Below, in pieces: positions 48,781 through 61,400 of a stretch of DNA of 64,000 nucleotides. The notes under the pieces were generated by a model. That model saw only the letters and a list, made by a program, of their open reading frames with translations. It was not told the origin of the DNA and did not search any database. The translations under genes were made by a program, and so were the position numbers. Each line of letters starts with the position of its first letter. The stretch's first letter is position 1. Source of the stretch: Harmothoe impar (taxonomy: Eukaryota > Annelida > Polychaeta > Phyllodocida > Polynoidae); the NCBI GenBank assembly GCA_947462335.1, contig OX381720.1:45478654-45542653 (forward strand), in the 5' to 3' direction.

Positions 48781-51080
48781 TCTGACATGGGTCCATTCTG
48801 CACATAATCTGCAAAACATATGGACGTGTCGACCTCTATTTTTACCACCCTTCAATGAGGGGTGTGTTGAGTGACCTGACAGACTGGTTCAGTCTAGATG
48901 TGTATTATAAATATCATGTAAATATCGCCTAATGTACATTGGTCGCTTTGCTTCATTTTCTTCTCGTTGTACATAGTTGTGTCATTCACTTAGGAAGCCT
49001 AAACTGGGGGTTGTGCAAATGGTTCAGAAACTACGAATGGGGACGTGCACTCGGTGTTTTGTTATCGAGGTGCACCCGCAGGCTTATGTTATTCTGCCCA
49101 GCGACGATTGAAGTGGAACAGAGCACTCACTGAAAGCAGAAGGTGTAATTTAGTCTGTGTAGTGAGCCTGTTTCTGTTGTCACGTTTACGTATTGTGTTT
49201 GGGTTATAGTAATGATATTCAGACCGGTCACCGAGCTACGCATCGCATCATGTGTTGAGAGTGAGTTGCAGTTTGTTTAATACACTATTTCATTTAAATT
49301 GCAGTTCACCGATTTATATGTATCTAATTCAGGCAAGGCACAGTAAGCTAATACATGTTTCTTCAGTGTGAGTCACATTTGGCCAAGGCATATGGAAGTT
49401 CGGGGTGAGTTTTGGTTTGTCGCTTATGCACTGTGAAACGAGAACAAGCATGTTACAACAATGCCGGGGGTACTTTGGGAAACGCTTCAGTCGCATGTAA
49501 CCCAAGTTTCACTATTTATCTGAATATAATGAGCGTCATGTTGATCGCGAAGGGAAACTTGCGACATCATTGCAGACATAGTTCGATCAATGATATAGTT
49601 CGGAGCTGCTACGTCATGTCACGATGCTAATCCAGCGTCACAGGCGCATCACAGGGAGTCACCACCAACCACCCAACCCGATAATATATACAGTGTACAC
49701 GACCGGGGAATTTCTTGGTTAGGAAATGATATCGCATCACAAAGGGGAAATTATGAAATCAAGTGCCAATACTTTGTTCATACTCCTATTACTGGTACCA
49801 CAATGACACCATATCCTACACCCTATTCCGATTGTCGTTTTGTTTGTGATGTACCCTATCAAAGTATGTATGTGATAACATCCAATTTGGGCTAAGTTCT
49901 GTATGTATACGTTTTGAGATAAAAGAAATATCCGTTGCTGAGTAAGAGGAGGGAAGGCACTGTGCAAAACGGAGAAGGCCGTATCAATTCACTATTAAAA
50001 ATGCACTCGTGCCTAGTGAGTTAGGATTGTACAAGATTACAAACGATGCTGGCATGGGCGAAACTCTGATTGGAGCTGGATGCTCCGGTGTAGCCGTGTT
50101 TAAAACTTGCGATGAAAATGTTAATATAAAAAAGTAATTGCAAAAAATCCAAAAATAATAAAAATGTGAGCATCAAATCAGAAGTGATAACTCACGCGAT
50201 GTAAAAGATTACAAAGGTGTACAATCTGCATGATCGGCTTCACAATTATTGCAGAAATGCTAAAAGCTCGAGTCAATATATAAAGCGACTAACTGGGAAT
50301 ATTCTTGTGAAGCACATTATCATACGGTACTCGTACAGTGATTGGTTGCGGTATCAAACTATTTTTCGGCTCAGAGCATCCATCGTGACCAGGGCCGCGT
50401 CCTGCCGCCAGTCTCTTATACCCGGGTGCTTGGTGAGCGTTGTCAGACTGCCTCGTATACTCTGCTGTTGACATTACTACTACTTTTACTGTGCAATCAT
50501 ATAAACTCAAAACTATATCAATATCATTATCACAAAAAGAGTTGGGTTCCACTTATTTTTCTTTTCGGATATTCTACTTATGAGTGGTATGGGAAAAGAG
50601 AGGATTTATTTAGATTAATATAATACTGTATTTAAGAGAAGACAAGCCGAGGTGGTTGTACAACTTTCTTTCCAGTTAATTGTCATACTGTAAGATCATG
50701 TATGCACTGATATCATAATGTATATGCAACATCCAACGTATTACGCTGTTGAGTATTCATCTATGTACTTCATTATGAATAGTAAACAAACAACGTACTG
50801 CATATTTAATAAGGCTTTGTGTTTCATTTGTACCAGTTAAAACCGTAAATATTTAAAAGGTTTCCATCCATGTCCATTTTGAAATATAGACTAAGGCTGC
50901 GACTACATGTAGTCGGGCATATCGAGGGTGTCCTCCCATTCATTCACCGGGGTCTGAGATTTACAGCAGTAAGCTTGGTACATCTAGTCTTGAGAAAAGG
51001 TTTCTACAAAAGATTCTTTTCAGACAAATAATCGTTATGACGCAATAACAAAGAATTTTAAACACTATCGCATCATAAAA
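48781..51080. other. Convergent intergenic region between MTMR and EIF2B1
   Basis: I see no exon, RNA gene or clear repeat with defined ends. Short open frames of under 95 codons on both strands have no family signature. Sequence is AT-rich and ordinary. Confidence 0.55.
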
Positions 51081-51082
51081 GG

Positions 51083-51088
51083 TTTATT
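51083..51088 (-). terminator. Candidate poly(A) signal of EIF2B1
   Basis: TTTATT on the plus strand, AATAAA on the minus strand, about 170 nt downstream of the EIF2B1 stop. Its position suits a short 3' UTR. Confidence 0.5.
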
Positions 51089-51257
51089 TTAAGCACATTT
51101 TTTACATACAATGGACAACAAGTTTCCAGATGCTTTTCCTTTCATTCAATACCGCTTTCACATCCCATAGCCCCCCACCCCTGCCCTTTTATCGTGCTTT
51201 AACAAAGTACCCCACTTTCACTCTATTGAAACCCATTATCCCTCTCTAATGACAAGG

Positions 51258-54033
51258 CTATAAGTAAAGTTTGATGAGTTCGTCGCTGACAGCCGATGGT
51301 GTGAGTACGCCCAGGTCGGTGAACAGAAGTGTCAAGTAGCCCGGCGGTGTGTAGTCCACCATCGGGTGTTCTCGGCTCAGATCCACATTTGATGAGAGTT
51401 TAGACGCTTGGTACTGTAAGCAAATCAAGGGATATTTGTGACTAATTCAAATGAAGTCTATTAACCACCTTAGAAAAACGAAGGTAGCTACATGTACATT
51501 TTTCCACAATCAAAAAGAAGTAATTTCACCATTTGTGTGCTATTTATCATTCACTGTATTTTCAAATCAGCATTACATTTACCCATAAAGTTGGTGACCT
51601 TTGATAGTGCCACTCACCTTAAACCTGTTGGGGACATCCTGCTGGTTTAACGGATAAAGGCGGGCAAACTTGAAGCTTTCGGCGACTACATAGAAGGGTT
51701 TGTTCATTTCCTTGGCGGCTATGGCCATGGTGTAGGTGCCCACTTTGTTAATGATGCCGCCGCTCTCCACCACACCCTCCGCGCCCACCAGCACAAAGTC
51801 AACCTGGAATTGGACCAGGTCAAGGTTGGGTTTAGCTCTACAATATTGAACTCTCCTGTGTTTGAGGTAGAGACAGGCCTACACACTAAATAGTACGGCA
51901 GGTTGTATTACACTATGAGTGAAGTGCAATTTTTCAAATTCCATGTAGCATTAATATATTAGTGCATGAAGTCGACCCTTCAGGAGTAGGTCAATCCCTA
52001 TACTGTATATATGTACATGAATACAGCATTGACGAGCTACTCACCAGTCTGGTGCAGCATTGATACTACTAGAACTGAACTACATCATGATAACAAAATG
52101 GTATAGTGTTTAAAGCACTATGCTGTCTTTTAGATGAGTACAAAGTCCATGCCATAGCCATTAAAGTATAGTGTAGCAGTAGTACCTTTTCTACAATATA
52201 GCCGACGGCGCAGTCCAGTACAACGATGGTCGGAATGCCCAGCTCGGTGAGATCATTGTACATCTGGTAACTGTAAGTAAAGGACACATGAGAATTCAAT
52301 TGCAGAAATCAAGAAATGCAAAAACACTACTTGTTTTCTTACAGATCATTGTTAAATTCATCATCATTGCTCTGCAAGATACCAATACTAATACTGGCCT
52401 GTATAATGTGAGATGAGGTGTAGACTTACCCTGCACGGTCGGGATTGGACTCGGTCACGTAGACCGTAAACCGCTTCTTGGCCTCCATAGCAGCCTTCAA
52501 AACCTGCATGACCACCCGCGACCGCGAGTGTGTCAAGATTGTCTGATGTAGAGAAGAAAATATTAAGTTAACTTTTTTTCACATTATTTTTCTATGTTTC
52601 TTTTGGTGTTCCGGAGTCACAAGTGAGAGTGCACATGTGTTGAGTTCTGCAAATGCCCGTGTATAACCGGCATCTCACGTATAACCCTCACCTAGACTTT
52701 GTATAACCCGCACCTGGTCTGATAATAACCACTTAAATACTGTAGTATACTTATGAAAATCCTTGTACAACCCGCACCCCAATCTGCCAGTTTTCTATAA
52801 CCCGCACCTGGGGGTTGGTTCTCGGGAATTCACAGAAGTTATCATTTTAGTAGGAGAGGATGAGAAATATTACATAAAAGTTTATTTCACTTACAGCACC
52901 GTCTCTGATGAAGGGATGTCCGAGTTTAGCAATCTTTTTCCTGGAACTTGCAACCTTGGAGAGGAACATGTTTCCACGCTCTACAAGAATCTTTTTGCAT
53001 TCTCGTAAATCCTTGATGAAACAAAGAGGAAATTTTCCAGTTAGTCACACTAAAAGTGTCCGATGCCGACTGAAGTGGAGTTATATTCTATTACCTTGAG
53101 AGAAAAGGATCAAAGAAATTTACAAACATAAATTGATGACTTAAAGGGCAGTTAGGCAATTTATTCTTATAAAGCTATTACTACACAAGAAGCGAATGTG
53201 GGTTACTGGGTTGTCAAGTGCGGTGAGCGTGATGAAGCGCAGGAATAGCTCGCAGCCAGATGAGATGGAGGTGACCAGTCCATGATCGGTCTGTGTGAGC
53301 GTGTCGATAGCATCCTTAATTGTCTCTCTCAACTCCACCAGTGTCTCCGCTGCAAAGGGAGCATGAGAAAAATTTAATTTTCTTTTCAAAAATAGCTTTG
53401 TCTATTGGTACAATTATTTCTATACCACATGTACTTACAACTACATCGATAATCTTTTTATCAGGAGCCATTCAATTATATACCTTAGCACTAATTATAT
53501 GTATTGTATTAGCGAAGAAACGGCAAATATCATGATATATATTCAGTCTACCGGAACATATCGTTAACTATAGGCTCTCATTCTCTGTGCTTACCTGGAT
53601 TAACCTTGATGAATTCGATCAAGGTCTCAATTGCGGCCACGGCTTCGGATACATTTGGATCCCTCTCCAGGGTCTGGTTGAAATACTGGAGAATGTCTGT
53701 TGAATAAAGCGACAGAGAAAGATCAGAAATGCCTGTGGGCAACATTTGATATATCAGATCTAAAACTATGTATGCTACTTGTTACTTTGCCATCTTTAAT
53801 ATGCTCTGCCGGCTCTTTTTTCACCATGTCTTCTTCTTCTTCTTCTTCTTTTTTTTTTGGGGGGGGCAGGGCGGGGGAGTATGGAGAAAAACACGTTAGA
53901 CCATACTTTTAAGTCAAAGGGGGCGGGGCAATTTTGACACTTCTTGGGGGAAGTTCCGGTAGCTTAAAAGATCCACCACTCAATTACCATTACCTTGAAG
54001 AATCTGTCTGTAAGAATCCATGTGTGTCGCCAT
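51258..54033 (-). CDS. EIF2B1: Translation initiation factor eIF2B subunit alpha
   Basis: The alpha subunit is part of the regulatory core of the decameric eIF2B complex, which recharges eIF2 with GTP and senses phosphorylated eIF2-alpha. Exons in coding order: 54033-53994, 53696-53595, 53349-53207, 53011-52895, 52542-52430, 52270-52186, 51803-51618, 51413-51258. All are GT-AG and sum to 942 nt (313 aa; human 305). Family blocks: [104 protein letters not shown] and [18 protein letters not shown], in the expected order of the Rossmann-like eIF2B alpha/beta/delta fold. It starts at [10 protein letters not shown]. The exon-1/2 junction yields a local duplication, RQILQDILQYF. It is head-to-head with GTF2H3. 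Confidence 0.96.
52000..52130. repeat. Hairpin family A remnant in EIF2B1 intron
   Basis: ACATGAATACAGCATTGACG, GAGCTACTCACCAG and GTGCAGCATTGATAC preserve the family's CGAGTTACTCRCC centre. Outer arms are decayed. It lies between the exons at 51618 and 52186. Confidence 0.45.
52640..52830. repeat. Low-copy repeat with TATAACCCGCACCT motifs
   Basis: Several imperfect copies of GTATAACCSGCACCT-like sequence in an EIF2B1 intron. Related GCACCTGG/TATAAGCC sequences occur at about 41830-41980, 42340-42430 and 45470-45520 in MTMR introns. I cannot define ends or a class. Confidence 0.4.
53826..53878. repeat. TTC microsatellite with T and G runs
   Basis: TCTTCTTCTTCTTCTTC continues into a run of T and then G, in the first EIF2B1 intron. 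Simple repeat, no coding role. Confidence 0.85.
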
Positions 54034-55496
54034 TGTAAATGTGTGTGAAATGTATCAGGACTTGCAAAAATGACTTTATTATAATCAATGTTGGCAAGTT
54101 CTACTTCCATGCTTTCAAAATATGTCCACTTGTTAGCAAAGGCTGGTTCAGGTAGAGAATATCTCCTCAGTGTTTCTCTTTGTCAGGTGGATGAGTGTAT
54201 GCTGATCTTAGTGCGTGAGTTTAGGTATAAACCCACACTTGCTGAGGTCATATAGATCTACATACCTGGAGTGACTCAGTAGTAGTGGAAAGACATGGAT
54301 TGCATTGCATCAGACCAGTTTGAGAGACATTGTGCGTAGATCTGACGTCCATGGAATCTTTAATACCGGTAGTCTTATCCTACTTATGCATTATGGATTC
54401 ATGAATTTCTGGATTAATTCCCATGATATTCCTGACCCGCCTCCCCTCAATACTGATTACACTATGATTATGTGTCCCCTTGACACTATTATGTATATTG
54501 TTAAATACTATCACGAATGTGGACAGATCTGCAGATATTTGTATTGTTGGCCTTTGCAACCTTGGATCTAGTTTTTTTTTTACTACATTGAATAACTCTA
54601 CAATTCGTGAAGTTAAAAATTAAGCCAATACAGCCAATTTAAGGATTCCCGACGTTATGTTTTGGGATCTACATATAATATTGATAGAAATGATGTAACA
54701 ATGATTTGGTGTACAGACACACTTCTTAGTATAGAAAGAAACACTGTAATGATCAAAATGACCTATACTATAGGCATATGAAAAAGAGTATAAGCCTGAA
54801 GCAGGTTGTTGCTATTTCCATGAATATAAAGGTGTACCCGGTAATACTCGTTTAATATGTAGGTCTATGCTATTTCTAACTGGGTCTACGCTTCAGATTA
54901 GGGGTCAGTTTCAATGTTTAAATCCATAATTAAAGGGACCATGAATTGACCAAATGTTAATGAGGAGGGACCCAACCCTGCAGTTGGTCACTACATCAAT
55001 TCATGGTCTACACAATATCATGCTTGCCCTTCCTAGTAGGCCCACTGGTCCCACTATATAATCATTCCTTAAGGCATGTGGATCTGTAATGCAGTATAGA
55101 CTGCGGATTTGCACTACACTATATGGTAACAATGATTATTATACTGTGCCCAGTCACTGCAGTGACAGCTGTTCAGTGTTTACAATGCCAAAAGGGGCAC
55201 CTGTCAACCCTTCACCTAAAATTATTGGCATGAGAGAACAACACATTCATAAATCACGATATGGGGACATATGTCTAGTTAATAATAAACACCCATGAAT
55301 GTCACTTGCCTTCCTTATTCATGTTTTCTGCTCAGATAACAGCAATATACATGAAAATGTCTTTCATCAGCCCAGCATGGATCCTTAACCGGAAGTGCAG
55401 ACGAAATATTTGTTACGTTGGCGATGATTGGCTCTGACGGATCATTTCCGGTTCAATAGCCAATCAGACGAACCATAACATCAAGCACTCGGCAAA
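54034..55496. promoter_or_regulatory. Divergent promoter region of EIF2B1 and GTF2H3
   Basis: A 1463-bp spacer separates the two start codons, which face away from each other. Near GTF2H3: CCGGAAGTG at 55389-55397 (ETS-like), GATTGGCT at 55426-55433 and its inverse AGCCAATC at 55458-55465 (paired CCAAT boxes), and TTTCCGGTT between them at 55445-55453. The start codon context CAAAATGGCCGG (55493-55504) also resembles a YY1 site. No TATA box stands out. A hairpin, ACCATGAATTGA with TCAATTCATGGT, lies at 54939-55012, perhaps a small insertion. Near the EIF2B1 start I see no comparable cluster, so the two TSSs may share the GTF2H3-proximal motifs or be separate. Confidence 0.55.
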
Positions 55497-58400
55497 ATGG
55501 CCGGTATGTTGACTTTCTGAAATTAATGTTATACTTGATTTAAATCCGCTATGTTGATGATGCATGTCATGTATTGTCCTTCATTTTGTTGCAGATGACA
55601 GGCAGCCAAGTCTACTTGTGATTGTCGTCGATACAAACCCTGTCTGGTGGGGACAACAGGTGTTGAAGCAGCATGGAGAGGTAAGTACTTATATTATCGC
55701 CCAGGGTCCCCTCATTGGGACAGTCACATAGACACATTGTATCTCAGACTGTCCCACTATGGGGAAAAGCTGGACAGTGGGATGGGTCTTAACCAGAGTG
55801 GGCTTGGCAATGTCTTTGGTGACGAGTCTATAACTACTTCACACAGCTTCATAAAAGCCACAGTGAAAAGAAGGCTCACACAGCACTGTTATGGATTCTG
55901 GCCACTGTTATAACTACATAATCTTTAAAAATGAGCTAAACCTGACACATATATAGTCAATCTTAATGCCAAAAATAGAACATACATGAGCAGATTCAGG
56001 TGTGGGAACCACAGTCTCCCAATCGTAATGGGAAGGTATACCAGAGTTGAGCATTCGGAGAGAAAGTGCCCTTTATGTAAGAGTGGTGACATAGGAGATG
56101 AATTTCATTACATCTTTCACTGCAGCACCTTCGATCATGACCGATCAATCCTCCTTGCCAACAATATACCATCCCGCCCAAGCACTGTAACCATGGCAAA
56201 CCTCTTTAATAACAAAGACCCCATTGTCCTAAGTAACCTATCAGAATTTTGTGCTACAGTTATGGAAAAATTTAAACTCACAAAAAGGATACCACTTGCG
56301 AAAAAAGGACAGGTCTAAGATTCAAAGATCTAAGCATAAGAAGACTGCACTAAATTAAAGCTCTGTCAATCCTGGTTAATTAATTAATAAGAGTGGTGCT
56401 ATTATCTCTTAATTATTATCTCTTTGTTTTCATTGCATCACACTGTCTTTGCATCCTTACTAGTCAACCTGGTGCTCATTGGTGCTGAAAAAGACAGAGA
56501 ATCTCTATATATTTATTGGTGCTGCCAGATGTACCTGGCTTATAGGGCTCAGGCATGGGATTCTTCCGGATTTATCCGGATTTCCTGATTTTTAAGGCCA
56601 AAAAGGTCATCCCTGTGATTTGTGCAGATCCAATGAAAAAAGATTTTAACATTAATGGGGGGGGGGGGGGGGGTCTTAGTCTCTATGCCATGCAAATCAT
56701 ACAAAATTCCCCCCAGATCATATCTTTTGGCTGCTTTTGGATTTTTCTTCAAAACACAATCCCATGCCTGAAGGCTGTAGATTCATACCCAGTGGGTCCG
56801 CCATTTAAAACTTCGCTGGGTGCGGTTATCAGCACTGATAAGACACAGACTGACTGGTTCCTTGTCCCTGGGTAACCATCACTTCCAGGGACATGCTGGT
56901 ACCCAGCCCATCTGCTCTTATCAGTAGTGGCCGCCGCAACCAGCTCCAGTCCGGCCTAGGCCCTATACTACCTGATCAAAAGATGGAATGTTGTATAGCT
57001 AATAACTTGCCAGTTCCATTAATTTTACCTAGTCAAATATAGAGTTCGCAGACTATTAGTGTCTATCATGTAGATCTACGCAGAACATAGAGTGTATTGT
57101 AAACCTTATAACTTTGTACCAAAACTTTGTACATTGTACATCAGTGATGCCATTGTAACTATCGGCTGAATCTGATTTTCTCTCTCATTTTTTTTCCTTT
57201 ACCTCTCATGAGGATGTGAATAAACAAAAATTGAAAATTGAAATTGAAATTGAATTGTTTAAAATAGACCATATTTGTGTGACTTAATTTATGGAGGGCC
57301 CCTTTTGAGAATGCTATGACATAGGCCTATACAAGGGACCCGACAAGGCTCAAGGGACCAGGAAATTCTGTATGTGTAGCATAGCCTAGAACTAAGGCCA
57401 TCAGAATGAAAGTGAGAGTTTACCGTCCACCGCCTGCATGCCTTCAGAGGGGCCGCATGAAAAGTTCATTATTATTGTATTCTTTCATTATTCATATTTC
57501 TTTAAAAATCGGGCCAAAATTGTAAAATTTTCAAAAAATAAACACCCCAGAAAACTTTGGAAATTCAGCTTTTTAGGGACACCCTCAATAATAAAAAATG
57601 AAAAGGCCGCATCTATTTTCTAAAAGTTTCGGACTATAAACTCTTACTTTCATTCTGGTGGCCTAAGAAGTCAAAATTTAGCTATTTTAGGACCCACTGC
57701 ACACCTCTATCTACTGCTCAGCTATGGTGGAATTACAGCACTGTGGCTTTGCGGAAAATTACTGTCGGATACAATGAAACTTGAAACTTCATGATTACCG
57801 GTACTCAGGATGCCCCTTGGAGTGCACTAGGCAAGTGCCAGAGGAGCTTATTGCAGTTTGTGGCTTTAAGTTTAATACGGTAGGCCCTACCCACGTTTGC
57901 TGCCACAATGAGAAGACTAGTGTTCAGTTTCAGGTTTCAGTTTCGCCGTTTGGTGCTTGGTACATGTATTGACAAGTGACACCCAGTTTACATCTAACAT
58001 CTGCAGTCACTGGCACTAAGCAGTCTATACATTTTTATGTGTTAAGTTGAGCAAATGATATGCTGGTGAATATATATCTGTTCTATTTTAGTATTGTTTT
58101 GTTATATAATACCCTTATGGATCTTTGTACCTCAATAAAGAATTGAATAGAATAGATCTAGATCTACAGCAATAGGGGTTGATCATTTTTTGAAACGGGG
58201 GGGACAGGTGGTTTTGGAGGGGGGGGAAAAAAGCCGACTTTTTAACCGGGGGAGTAGGTTAAACTTTTCGGCCCCTCTTGGGGGGGGGGGGGGGGACCCG
58301 GGAATTGCAACCACCCCTTTATTGCAAATATTTGCGATCATCCCTCTATAACAACCACGCAGACACGCAGACCCATGATAACAGCTATTGCCAGTAAATT

Positions 58401-61400
58401 TGGATTAAAACAGTTCCCTGATCCCAGTCTGTGAAAACGTGCCGGACACCGGCTATAGCCCGGTAAAAGGCTGCTGGACTGGCTGGACTCGTCGGTCCCA
58501 ATGACTGACTGGATCTCTGGCTACATGCCAGTTTTTTCGGCTTGTAAATCGGACCATTATTAAGGTTTCTAGAGAGAAAAGCATTTTGCATGAACATTTT
58601 GAATAACATAACTCAAAATTATACATATTACAATGTTTCAATAGGAATATACAGGTAAATGTAAATTCTTGCATTATAATTTTTTTTATTCATGAGATAT
58701 GAAAATTGCCCTCAGTTATCCGGGCCTGCAAAAATTAAGCCTTTCTTGCGAAATAACCGAATGTCCTGCATGGCGAAAAAGTTTTCACGGAGACTATGAT
58801 ACCATGTTAGAATTCCAAGGGTACATGTATACCCTTGACATCAGTAACATGCAGCCCTTGTCTTGTCTGCAGCTGGTGCTGTCCCGGTGTATGGAGGCCG
58901 TTCTCGTCCTCGCCAACACGCACCTCATGATGAACCACCGCAACAAGCTGGCCATCATCGCCGCACACACCGACTCAAGGTAAGGACAGCAACAGGTCAT
59001 GTTATCATTGATCCAATAATGGCAGAAAAGTTGTGTTCAGGTATTAAAACCCAACCTTTATCTATACCTATACCTATATCTATACCTATACCCAGTTTGG
59101 GTCACAAATGCTGAATTATAGTACCTGTCACATGCACTCTAATATCATCTTAAAGAAGTAACTTTTGGTTGGGGGGGGGGGGGCAATGGGATGGAATTTT
59201 ACACGGTCACACACTTCTTTTTTTTTCGAGAGGTCAACATTTTTTGCTATTTTCTGTGAGATCAATACCCGAATAGACCATTAACAAATTTCAATTATTC
59301 TACTAACGCTAGATCATATCCCTGAAGACTGTAAAATTAAAAACATTTTTTTATTTTTGCTGTAACCAGTCAGTTCCTGTACCCTAAGCCTGGAACCGAC
59401 TCGGACACACCAGTCACCAACGGGGAGGAGGAGGAGGTGGCGCAGCGCGGTGAGGCTGACGGCAAGTATGAGTTGTTCGCTCTGGTGGACACCACAGTGA
59501 AGGATGCCCTCAAAGAACTAGTCAATGCAGGTAAGCAATGTGTGTGTATGTGATTATAGTTTATATTGACCACTATTCTGGGTTAGCGCTAGGACGTGAA
59601 TTCTATTAGCCAATTTGGCGAATTTGCACCCATTTTGATTAGCCAAATTGAGCATTGATTAGCCAAACCTTTTTCACTAAGCATTATTATCACGGTGTTC
59701 CCATTTCCGGTTATGTGTTACACTGGCCAGTAGCCCTGGAGATTTGCTATTTGGTAGCTAAATCTTTTTTTGTCCTTGAAAAAAGGACTTTACTTTCTTT
59801 TGGGAATATTCATGATCACGTTTAATATATCTAAATACAATCAGACTGGCTGGCTTCTCCTTAATTTCCTCTTTCCAATGACATATAACATGACTATAGT
59901 CAGCAGGTAGAAACTGCCCCACTGTCACAATTTAATAGCCAATTTGGCGAATTCTCAGTGGATGACATTAGCCAAATTTAACTTTGATTCGCCATTGGCG
60001 ATTTGGCGAGTGGCTAGCGCGAACCCTGCTATTCTATGTACTTTTGAAGAAAAACAACAACTTGATACTCATGATGTGCAAACGATTCAATATTAATTCA
60101 GAGGTACTCCATTTTAAATAGATACTTTTAAATACTGCCATTTATCAAAAAGCATAAAACTCTTTTTACTGTGCCTGTAGCCCCCAGTAACATTACAAGA
60201 TGGTTAGTGATCATATGCTCTTTCTCTTTTTCCAGATATCGAAGGAGGTTTGGTAGCGTCAGATTCTTTGGTAGCTGGAGCTATGGCCATGGCATTGTGT
60301 TGTATCCCTTTGACGGTTTTATATAACGTGAAAATGAAATTAATCTGTTACAGTAGAATCCCAACCACAAGGGATAGTAAACAAAAAATGTTGTATTAGT
60401 TAAGTGTTACATTGTATGGGGAAAGAATATCTGACCTGTCTCCCAACTTCACACATAAAAATCTATATAGAGTGCTTTGTGCCAGTGACTGAGGTGAAGT
60501 GGTATTATCTATGAACTTGTATGAATATCCAAATTTATAACACCATTTTTGGACTCGAAAGTACCAACTACAAAGCACTGACATCAGGTGACATTAATCT
60601 ATAGCCAAATGTGATATCACATAGTGGGTGATAACAGATGAATGTACTCAAACCGGTGTGCGTCAACATAAGGCGATACATCCTTAACAGGTCTCCAGAT
60701 ATCAACCGTCTAACAAAGGAGGCTGAGATTGGGGATACCTTTTCCTCCAGAGTGCTGGTAAGTACAGATCAATTCATCCACTGTTCATGTACTAGAATTT
60801 AAATGTTCTTAAATTCTGTTAACATATTTATATACAGGTAAGTACGGAGTTGCCATTTTGTTATTCTGTAGGAAATTCTACTTTTTCGTTGGTATTTCTG
60901 TATCAAGTGATATCAATTTAACTGCAGAGTATTGACCAAAGGTGGCTTGGCTAATTAGATCATATACAAATTCTTGCATTTATTACATACCCCATGTCTT
61001 TCTTGAATTAATTTCAGGTGGTGAAGGGAGCAGAGGATAACCCCTCACAGTATATGAACTTCATGAATATGGTCTTTACCGCACAGAAACAAGTAAGTAG
61101 AACACCTCGATAGAAGCCGAGAGCTTAATTTAAAGGGTATCGCTACAAAAGTAGGTGCTGGAACCCTGTGGATGTCAGAGAAACGACATTGTACTATGTA
61201 GCTAGTGCTGCCCTCTCATGGCATATGTCAATAAGATATGTATGGAATAATAGCACAACAGTTCGTCAGATCTCCACCAGAATCTGTAGTGTAGTGGTTA
61301 TGATGCCTGCTTTGCAATCAGAGGATCAGGAGTTCTATCCCAGAAGGTGCCATGACCTTTTCTCGAAAAAAGGTATGGTTATTTTATTTTTTTTTTTTTT

